DNA of 9,564 nucleotides from Methanobacteriota archaeon (GTDB taxonomy: Archaea; Thermoplasmatota; Thermoplasmata; RBG-16-68-12). Positions 1-6,600 of this stretch are shown here, piece after piece; within the stretch, counting starts at the first letter, position 1, and each line of letters begins with the position of its first letter. Below the pieces are notes generated by a model. That model made no database searches, had not been told where the DNA came from, and saw only the letters and a program-made list of their open reading frames with translations. Location of the stretch: the NCBI GenBank assembly GCA_005878995.1, contig VBME01000103.1, positions 1-9,564 on the forward strand, in the 5' to 3' direction. Position numbers and translations under genes: made by a program.

Positions 1-319
1 TCGTCCGATAGGGGAGCCGTTCCCCGTTCACCATCGTCGTCGCGCGCCCCACAAGGAGGATGTACGCCGGCTCGAGGAACACGCCGCCGCCGAACTTCGG
101 CGCGCTCTGTCCGCCGACGACCTCGACCTGATCCGTGTTGTGGTGGAGGATCCGTCCGAATCGGTTCACGTACATCTTGCTCAGGGCCCGCGAGACGATT
201 TCCGCCAAGCCGTCCGCGATGCTGTCCGGATGGCCGACCCCCTTGCGTTCGACGATTTCCGTCCCCTGTTGCTCGATCGGCGTGTGGACGAGTTCCTCCA
301 CGTAGATGCTCCGTGCCAC
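1..319 (-). CDS. mat: S-adenosylmethionine synthetase, archaeal type (partial, N-terminal part)
   Basis: Makes S-adenosylmethionine from methionine and ATP in the cytosol; this is the methyl donor of the cell. Translating the minus strand from a GTG at 319 gives 106 residues without a stop before the left edge. Motifs typical of archaeal methionine adenosyltransferase (PF01941 family) are visible: TPIEQQ near residue 14, [14 protein letters not shown] at 24-37, [15 protein letters not shown] at 56-70 and SAPKFGGG at 72-79. The family is usually about 400 residues, so roughly the first quarter is present. GTG at 319 is chosen because the protein then begins as family members do (ARSIYVEEL) and no other start codon lies in the few codons upstream. 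A weak purine run (GGGGGA) lies six bases before it. It is divergent from the HTH-CBS gene. Family call is confident; it is clearly not the bacterial MetK type. Confidence 0.93.
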   Translation of the reverse strand, partial: MARSIYVEELVHTPIEQQGTEIVERKGVGHPDSIADGLAEIVSRALSKMYVNRFGRILHHNTDQVEVVGGQSAPKFGGGVFLEPAYILLVGRATTMVNGERLPYRT

Positions 320-359
320 GAAAGTCCCCCGACAGCGGTGCCGCGTGGATGCCTAGGTG

Positions 360-367
360 CATATATG
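360..367 (-). promoter_or_regulatory. TATA box for the SAM synthetase gene
   Basis: CATATATG, an isolated AT-rich octamer in GC-rich DNA. Its centre is about 45 bases before the GTG at 319. With the usual archaeal spacing of about 26 bases, transcription would begin near 337 and leave a leader of about 18 bases. Position and composition are seen; the start site is inferred. Confidence 0.55.
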
Positions 368-446
368 GCTTTTGTCGCAACCCCGAGCCGCGGGCAACCG
401 GAGTGGCGACGAACCGCCCATCCGGACTCCGTCAGCGGCCTGGGTC

Positions 447-455
447 AATAATATA
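447..455 (+). promoter_or_regulatory. TATA box for the HTH-CBS regulator
   Basis: AATAATATA, the most AT-rich stretch of the 164-base divergent intergenic region. Its centre is about 33 bases before the ATG at 484, so predicted transcription starts near 477-480. That makes the message nearly leaderless if 484 is the true start. The start site is inferred from spacing. Confidence 0.6.
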
Positions 456-474
456 CCATTGAACCAAAAATTCC

Positions 475-497
475 GGCAGGAATATGTACCTCCTGCC
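475..497. promoter_or_regulatory. Perfect 7-bp dyad over the start of the HTH-CBS gene (candidate operator)
   Basis: GGCAGGA (475-481) and its exact reverse complement TCCTGCC (491-497) flank a 9-base centre that contains the ATG at 484. It covers the predicted transcription start and start codon. An HTH dimer bound here would block transcription, and an RNA hairpin would place the ATG in the loop. The symmetry is seen; the operator role is inference. Confidence 0.35.
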
Positions 498-1071
498 CGT
501 TCCGCCTCCGATGATGCCGGACCTGGAGGAGATCCCACGTTTGCGGAAAGCCCTCGGCCTCACGCAGACGTCGCTCGCCCGCCTCTCGAACGTGAGCCAG
601 TCGACGATCGTGAAGATCGAGAAGAAGCAGATGAATCCGTCGTACGATGTCGTGCGACGCGTCTACGGTTCCCTCCAGACCGAACTGAAACGGCAGGAGA
701 AGCGAGCCCTTGTGGACCAGATCCAGACGCGAAAGGTCCAGTACGTGGAAGCGAGGCTGCCGCTCGAGAGTGCGGTGGCCGAGATGCGGCACTGGAAGTT
801 CTCGCAAATGCCCGTCATGCACAACGCCCATCCGGTCGGTTCGATCTCGGAAAAGGTGATCAACGATCTGATCTTATCGGGCAAAGACCCGAGAGACCTC
901 GCCCGGATCCGTGTGGACGAGGTCATGGAGCCCGCGTTCCCGCAGGTCGACGCGAAAACCCCCGTCGAGCTCGCGGCGAACCTGCTCCGACACTACAATG
1001 CGGTCCTCGTGACGTCGAAAGGCGAGGTCACGGGAATCCTGACGAAATCGGACCTGATGAAGCTCCTGTAG
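484..1071 (+). CDS. HTH (Xre-type) transcriptional regulator with two CBS domains
   Basis: A 195-residue soluble predicted transcription factor. Residues 14-66 form a Cro/C1-type helix-turn-helix: LRKALGLTQTSLARLS (20-35), then SQSTIVKIEKKQMNPS (38-53), the usual Q-(x)n-S-x-I-x-K-x-E pattern. After a linker rich in charged residues come two CBS units, about 85-135 (QMPVMHNAHPVGSIS) and 143-195 (VDEVMEPAFPQVDAKTP, then NAVLVTSKGEVTGILTKSDL). This order matches the predicted archaeal regulators of COG3620. A CBS pair generally binds an adenosyl ligand such as AMP, ATP or SAM; which one binds here is unknown. The TATA box at 447-455 favours the ATG at 484. Starts at 511 or 514 would remove a proline-rich N-terminus (VPPPMM) and match the family better, but need a longer leader without a Shine-Dalgarno. 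It is divergent from mat, and the dyad over its start suggests autoregulation. Confidence 0.88.
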   Translation: MYLLPVPPPMMPDLEEIPRLRKALGLTQTSLARLSNVSQSTIVKIEKKQMNPSYDVVRRVYGSLQTELKRQEKRALVDQIQTRKVQYVEARLPLESAVAEMRHWKFSQMPVMHNAHPVGSISEKVINDLILSGKDPRDLARIRVDEVMEPAFPQVDAKTPVELAANLLRHYNAVLVTSKGEVTGILTKSDLMKLL

Positions 1072-1125
1072 TTCTGTCACTACGAGCCACGGGGTGGGCA
1101 TCGACCTAGGCGGAGGCTTCCCGGC

Positions 1126-2034
1126 CTATTCCGGGTACGGCACGTCGATCTCGAGGAAGTCCTCGGCGACTCGCACGGTGGGGAAGACCTTCTCCGCGTC
1201 TTCAAGGATCGACTTCGGGTCCTCGTATCTCGGGCTCAGATGGGTCAGGACCAGCTGGCCGACTCGCGCCTCCTTCGCGATTTCCGCGGCTTGTCGAGAA
1301 GAGGAGTGGCCGTAGCGGTTCGCCTTCTCCTCGAGCGCCGCGTCCGAGGTCGCGTCGTGGATCAGGACATCCGCGCGCCGAGCCATCTCGACGAGCGCTT
1401 CGTGCGGCATCGTGTCGCCCGTGTACACGATCTTGCGTCCCCGCCGAGGCGGACCCAGGACATCCTCCGGCCGGATCGTACGGCCGCCGATCGTGACGGG
1501 TTCGCCCTCCTGCAGTCGGCTGTACAGCGGCCCGCTCGGGACGCCGAGCGCCTCGGCGCGATCGACGCTGAACCGCCCCGGCCGCGGCTTCTCCTCGAGG
1601 ACGTAGCTCACGCACGGGACCGTGTGCACCGCCTCGAAGGCTCGGACGACGTACTCCCCGCAATCGATCGCCCCGCCCGGCGTGAGCTCCTTCGCGTGGA
1701 CCGGGAAGCCGGGCGTGAAGTAGCCGAGCGACAAGAGGTCTCCCACGAGTCGCTCGATCCCGCGGGGCCCGTACACCTCGAGCGGCGTCTCCCGTCCGTT
1801 CATCGACATGCTCTGCACCATCCCGGGCAACCCGAGGAAATGGTCGCCGTGGAAATGGGACACGAAGACGCGGGAGACCTGCATGAAGCTCAGCTTGCTC
1901 TGCATGAACTGACGTTGCGTGCCTTCCCCGCAATCGAACAGGATGACCTCGGGACCCCGTTTGATCGCCACGGCGCTCACATTCCGCTTCGGCGTGGGCC
2001 ACGAACCGGAGGTGCCGAGGAACACGATTTGCAT
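1126..2034 (-). CDS. rnz: Ribonuclease Z (tRNA 3' processing endonuclease), short form
   Basis: Cuts the 3' trailer from precursor tRNAs so that CCA can be present or added. This is a metallo-beta-lactamase-fold zinc enzyme of 302 residues, the usual length of the short form, which acts as a dimer. Zinc and catalytic residues are visible: HFHGDH at 60-65, His137 in AVHTVPC, Asp207 in YTGDTMP, His243 in RYGHSSS, and His265 in LTHLSPRY. The N-terminus (FLGTSGSWPTPKRN) and the region GRFSVDRAEALGVPSGPLY (153-171), with the following EG, are typical of tRNase Z. Between zinc motifs I and II lies a glycine/proline-rich stretch (GYFTPGF, 104-110), where the family carries its tRNA-binding flexible arm, here short. 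The ATG at 2034 has a good Shine-Dalgarno and opens directly into the conserved beta strand. It converges on the HTH-CBS gene with a 54-base gap and diverges from hutH. Confidence 0.95.
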   Translation of the reverse strand: MQIVFLGTSGSWPTPKRNVSAVAIKRGPEVILFDCGEGTQRQFMQSKLSFMQVSRVFVSHFHGDHFLGLPGMVQSMSMNGRETPLEVYGPRGIERLVGDLLSLGYFTPGFPVHAKELTPGGAIDCGEYVVRAFEAVHTVPCVSYVLEEKPRPGRFSVDRAEALGVPSGPLYSRLQEGEPVTIGGRTIRPEDVLGPPRRGRKIVYTGDTMPHEALVEMARRADVLIHDATSDAALEEKANRYGHSSSRQAAEIAKEARVGQLVLTHLSPRYEDPKSILEDAEKVFPTVRVAEDFLEIDVPYPE

Positions 2035-2037
2035 GGA

Positions 2038-2045
2038 CCCCTCCC
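2038..2045 (-). promoter_or_regulatory. Shine-Dalgarno of rnz
   Basis: The minus strand reads GGGAGGGG just before TCC-ATG. The GGAG core lies six bases from the ATG at 2034, so rnz has a leadered message. This fits a transcription start about 30 bases upstream from the TATA element at 2086-2096. Confidence 0.6.
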
Positions 2046-2085
2046 GAACGCCCGCGGGGGTTTAACGCCTTTGGACCTCCGCGCC

Positions 2086-2096
2086 AAAACTATATC
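2086..2096. promoter_or_regulatory. Shared, bidirectional TATA element between rnz and hutH
   Basis: AAAACTATATC on the plus strand and GATATAGTTTT on the minus strand. It is the strongest AT-rich element in the 92-base gap. Read forward it predicts a start near 2117-2119, about 8-10 bases before the hutH ATG. Read in reverse it predicts a start near 2066, leaving a 31-base rnz leader with a Shine-Dalgarno. A second, weaker AT patch (TTTAA, 2061-2065) could serve rnz instead, giving a leaderless message. Confidence 0.45.
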
Positions 2097-2126
2097 GCGG
2101 TAGCGGAATGCCGCGGCGGTCCGCGC

Positions 2127-3647
2127 ATGATTTCCCTCGACGGACGCTCGTTGGACTTGGACGATGTCGCCGCCGTCGCCCGCCGGGGGGAGCGCGTCCG
2201 GCTCATGGCCGCGGCGGCCCGTCGCGTCGAGGCGAACCGACGGGCGCTGGAGAGATCGATCTCGGAGGGCGCGGTCGCGTACGGAATCACGACGGGATTC
2301 GGGGAACTCGCGAACGTCGCGATCCCGGAAGCCGACGTCCGGAAGCTGCAGCTGAATCTCCTTCGGAGTCACGCGGTCGGCCAAGGCGAACCGGTTCGGA
2401 CGGATGAGGCGCGTGCCTCGATCTTGCTGCGCGCGAACACGCTGGCCCTCGGCCGTTCCGGCGTCCGAAAGGTCCTCGTGGCGCGCCTGCTTGATCTCCT
2501 GAATCGCCGCGTGCATCCCGTGATTCCGTCCCGCGGGTCCCTTGGAGCCAGTGGAGACTTGGCGCCGCTCGCCCATCTCGGGCTCGTCCTCGTCGGAGAA
2601 GGCCGAGCCGAATATCGAGGTCGCACCTTCGCCGGGAGGGAGGCGCTGCGACGGGCCGGGGTCGCGCCGCTGGTCCTCGAGTCGAAGGAGGGTCTGGCGA
2701 TCATCAACGGGACCTCGGTCATGGCCGGCGTCGGGGCGCTCGCGGTGCACGACGGCTTGCGGTTGCTCAAGGACGCGCAGGTCGCCGCGTCGATCGCGTT
2801 CGAGGCGCTCCGCGGCTCTCCGAAGCCGTACGACGACCGACTCGTCGTCTTGAAACCGCAGGCCGGCGTCCGGGACGTCGCTGCGAACATGCGACGCCTC
2901 CTTCGGCGCAGCGAGATCATCCCGTCGCATCGAGGGCCGCACAAGGTCCAGGATCCGTATACGCTCCGGTGCATCCCACAGGTCCTCGGAGCGTGCCGCG
3001 CTGCGTTGGACACCGCGGCCACCGTGGTCCGAATCGAGATGAACTCGGCCACGGACAATCCACTCATCCTCCCGGACGGCCGGAGCGTGAGCGGCGGGAA
3101 CTTTCATGGGCAGGCGGTCGCCATGGCCCTGGACCACGTGGCGCTCGCCATGGCCGTCCTCGCGGGGTTCACGGAGCGCCGGATCGCGCGGCTCGTCGAC
3201 TCGCGCCTGAGTGAGCTCCCGCCGTTCCTCACGGAGAAGTCGGGCCTGAACTCCGGGATGATGATCCTCCAGTACGTCGCCGCGGGCTATGCGAGCGACA
3301 ACAAGGTCCTCGCCCACCCCGCGTCCGCGGACTCGATCCCGACGTCGGCGAACCAGGAGGACTTCGTGCCGATGGGCATGTCGGCCGCGTGCAAGGCCCG
3401 CGAGGCGATCGAGAACGCGGCACATGTCGTCGCGATGGAGTACCTCGCGGCGGCCCAGGGACTCGAGTTTCTCCAGCCGCTGAGGCCGGGCGTCGGTCCG
3501 CGGGCAGCCTACGCGCGGATTCGCGGATCGATTCCCCGCCTCGTCGACGACCGGTCGCTCGCGGGGGACGTCGACCGGATCCTTGGATGGATGAAGGACG
3601 GGGCCCTCGTGGCCGCCGCCGAAGCCGCTTCGGGCGGACTCGCCTAG
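2127..3647 (+). CDS. hutH: Histidine ammonia-lyase
   Basis: Removes ammonia from L-histidine to give trans-urocanate, the first step of histidine breakdown; cytosolic homotetramer. At 506 residues it has normal full length. The GSLGASGDLAPL motif (137-148) supplies Ala141-Ser142-Gly143, which cyclise to the MIO cofactor. Active-site residues known from Pseudomonas HutH line up: Tyr52, Ser81-His82 (the histidine-specific pair, against His-Leu or Phe-Leu in tyrosine and phenylalanine lyases), Asn194, Gln275/Tyr278/Arg281 in QDPYTLR, Phe326 in GNFHGQ, and Glu411 in NQEDF. These make histidine the likely substrate. One departure is F-V-P after QED (413-415), where many HutH enzymes have H-V-S. 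The ATG at 2127 lies just after the shared TATA element, with no clear Shine-Dalgarno, so near-leaderless expression is likely. No hutU, hutI or transporter is adjacent, so the rest of the pathway must lie elsewhere or be absent. Confidence 0.95.
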   Translation: MISLDGRSLDLDDVAAVARRGERVRLMAAAARRVEANRRALERSISEGAVAYGITTGFGELANVAIPEADVRKLQLNLLRSHAVGQGEPVRTDEARASILLRANTLALGRSGVRKVLVARLLDLLNRRVHPVIPSRGSLGASGDLAPLAHLGLVLVGEGRAEYRGRTFAGREALRRAGVAPLVLESKEGLAIINGTSVMAGVGALAVHDGLRLLKDAQVAASIAFEALRGSPKPYDDRLVVLKPQAGVRDVAANMRRLLRRSEIIPSHRGPHKVQDPYTLRCIPQVLGACRAALDTAATVVRIEMNSATDNPLILPDGRSVSGGNFHGQAVAMALDHVALAMAVLAGFTERRIARLVDSRLSELPPFLTEKSGLNSGMMILQYVAAGYASDNKVLAHPASADSIPTSANQEDFVPMGMSAACKAREAIENAAHVVAMEYLAAAQGLEFLQPLRPGVGPRAAYARIRGSIPRLVDDRSLAGDVDRILGWMKDGALVAAAEAASGGLA

Positions 3648-6600
3648 TCCCTCGCCCCTTGGAGGGAGCGGAAACAGGCGGGACAGCGACCGACCCGAGT
3701 GGCACAGAGTTCGTGGAAGTCGCGACCGCAGCCGCAGCGGGTGACCTTGAAGCCTCTCTTGATGAGGCCCTTGCAGATCGGGCAACGGCTCTCGAGGTCC
3801 GCGACGATGCGTTTCGCCTTCTCCTGCACGAGCTCGGAGACGTCGACCTGGGCGATCATCTCCTGCGTGTACTCTTTGCCGTCGAAGGCGCGGTGGGAGA
3901 TGACCTGGATCGCGAGGGGCACGGACCCGGAGGCGGTCATCTTGAGCCGCAGCTTGACGGCTTCCGAGCCGTTGGCCGGCACGGCGGCGACATCCGTCAG
4001 ACCCTCGGTCTCTGCGTCGCCGACAATCCGAACCCGGACATCCTTCGCGAGTCCCTTCCCGATGTTCTCGATGGTCAGGGTCGCATCGGCCCACTCATTC
4101 ACGCGCGTCGGACCGACATCGATGTACGCCCTCATGCTCGGCGCGAACGCCTCGTTCGCCTCCCAGGCGGTCCGATAGGCTTCCTCCGCCGCCTTGATCG
4201 CCTCGGGGAAATCGGACTTCCGGAGTTGCATCGCCTGCCCGAGCTTCCCCTCGGCGGCTTTCATGTCGATCCCGAATTTGCGTCCGTTTCGAATCGTGGT
4301 TTCCACCTTGAACGTGAGATCGATGAATCGCTTCTCGACGACCTTCGCGGATTCGACGCGCTCTAACGCGCCCTCAACGACGGAGACCGCCTTCTCGAAT
4401 TCCCCCTGTTGCATCTGCTCGTTCGCCTGTCGCAAGAGGGCCTCGGCATCCCGAGCATCGGAGCCGAGCTTCTTCGCGTGGGCGACGTTCGCCGCGGCCT
4501 CCTGAATCGCGCGGTTCAGCTTGGCGCCCAACGCCTTCTCGGCCGAATCCCGCCCGTCGCGGATGCTCGCCCACGCTTCCGGGAAGTTCTCGGCTTCGAC
4601 CTGAGCCCGTGCCTCGGAGAACCGGTTCAGCAAGGGGGTCGGGTCGACGTCCATCTTCCGACAGGTCGCAACGAGCGTCTCTCCCTTCGCGAGTTCCTCT
4701 TGGAGGCGGGACCGGAGGACTCCGAGACCCCAATCAAGACTGCCCGCGAAAGCCGATCGCGCGCGTCCGACCTCGCCGGCTTCAAGGGCTGTCTCCCCTT
4801 CTTGGAAGAATTTCTCGAACTTGGCTGCGTCCGCGCGGACCTCGTACGCCGTCTGGAGGAGTTTCTGCGCACGGTCTCGGACCTCCTGCGTCTCTTCGAG
4901 CAGAATCCGGAGATCCGCGATCGCATCCGATGCGCGGACCGCCGTGTCGAGCGCCCGCACAAAGTCGGCTTCGTCAAACATCTTGCGGGCGTCCGAAACG
5001 AGCCGGGTTACTTCCGTCGACCCGTTCCCCATTGATCGGAGCTTGCGCTCGACGGTCTCGACGGCCTGCCGGGCCATCGCCTGCTGGAGACCGACCCGCT
5101 CCGCCTCGGCCTCGCTCTGCTGCGCGGTCGCGATTGCTTGGCGGTACTTCTTGGCTCGGAAGAAATCGCGGGCCCGTTCAAAGAGCCGCTCCGCGGAGCG
5201 CGTGTCGGTCCCTTCGATCCGCGCCCGCATGAGGTTCTCCTCGAACCCTCGCATCATCGAGGAGATCTCCCGGTCCCGTTCCTTCGTCGCCTCGGCTTCC
5301 GCCTGGGCCGCGTCGTCGAGGGCCTCGTCGAACTGACCCATCTTGTATGCCCGGTCCGCCTTCTCGAGCCATCCGGTGGTCGTTGGCATTGACAGGTTCA
5401 TCGCATCCGCATCGGCGACGATTTCCTTCAAGCGACGGAGGGCCGTCGTGGCCTCGTCTCCCTGTCGTTTCAGGAGATCCAGCTGCTCCCTCAGTTTGAT
5501 TGTGAGGTCAGCGGCTCGGTCGAGTTCCCCCGCGGCGAGATGTTGACGCGCGCGGATAATCGCGTCGCTCGACTGGGCGAGGTTTACACCATCGACCGAA
5601 CCGAGGATCCGCTCCGCCGAAGCGAGGGACGACGTGAGCTTTTCTTGGATGAGGGCGGTGAACTCGTCTTCCGTCCGTTGTGCGAGGGCGAGCGCCTTCT
5701 CGTAGTCCTTTCCTTTCATCGCCTCTTTGGCGTCGCCGAAGACCTCGCGGAGATGCGGGGCATCGATCCCAACTTTCGCCGCCAATTCGAGCCTTCCCCG
5801 GGAGGAAAGGATCTTCTGAGCCGAGGAATAGAGGACCGTGAGCTTGTCTGTCTCCGCCCGGGCCACGGAGGCGAGCTGGAGGGCCCGCTCGTAGTCAAGC
5901 CGCTCGAACGCCTTCTTCGCGTCGACGAGCATCTCGACGACCTTCGACACATCGACGTTGCGCTTCTTCGCCTCCGCGACGAACGCCGCGGCGCTCGCAA
6001 TCGCGTTGAAGGCCTGTCGGTGCAGCGCCGTCGCCTTGCTCGCCCGGTCGTTCCCCTCGTTCAGGAGGCGAAGGCCCTCGTGATAGTTCTGTACCCCGAA
6101 CGCGAGCCGAGCCCGCCGGACGAGGTCCGACATCTCATCCACGTCGATCCTGAGTCCCTGAGCCGTGGCGATGCGGCCCCGCACAAGTCCGCTGAGTTCC
6201 TCGACACATCCCGCGAGCGCCCCTGTCGCCTTCTCCCGGGCCGTGATGATTTCCCCTGCACGGCCTCCCGCGAGGAATCCGTTCAGCTGGCGGTGGACGA
6301 TTTCGAGCGAAGCGACGTTCGCCCCGAGGTCTACCCCCATCCGAACGGCGACCGCAAGGTCCCCGACGATTTCTTCCGCATTGGTCCGGATGCGTCCCTC
6401 GATGAATTTCTCGCCTTCGCCGATTGCCTTGAACGCGCCTTCGAAGTCCCGCGAGCCGCTCGACGCATCGGCGCGGTTCACGAGGGCCTTCAGGCTCGAG
6501 CCGTCGTCCCCGAGGTGAGGGATCGAACTCCGGAGGATTGCGAGCCGTGCGGTCGCGTGATCGGCAAGGAGTCTCTCGGTCTCCGTCTCGACGTCGGCCG

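Noticed and set aside
398..431. CGGAGT (399-404) and ACTCCG (426-431) as an operator in the mat/regulator intergenic region.
   Set aside because: Six-base arms 21 bases apart with no further symmetry; weaker than the dyad at 475-497 and likely chance.
357..1109. A 250-codon plus-strand frame overlapping the HTH-CBS gene.
   Set aside because: Low-complexity Arg/Pro/Glu-rich translation, and it starts within the promoter region; the HTH-CBS frame explains the same DNA.
1118..1137. CCCGG-CCTATT-CCGGG inverted repeat between the HTH-CBS and rnz ends, as a terminator.
   Set aside because: Only five pairs, no T-run on either strand, and it overlaps the rnz stop; expected by chance in such GC-rich sequence.
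2096..2115. CGCGG-N10-CCGCG and nested GCGG-AATG-CCGC as a hutH operator.
   Set aside because: Short arms of C/G only, in a region full of such words; position after the TATA box is suggestive but evidence is too thin.
1977..4094. A 705-codon open frame on the minus strand, antisense to hutH and through rnz and giant-gene ends.
   Set aside because: GC-rich codon use leaves antisense frames open. Its translation is Arg/Pro/Asp-rich with no family motif, while hutH on the other strand has full catalytic motifs.
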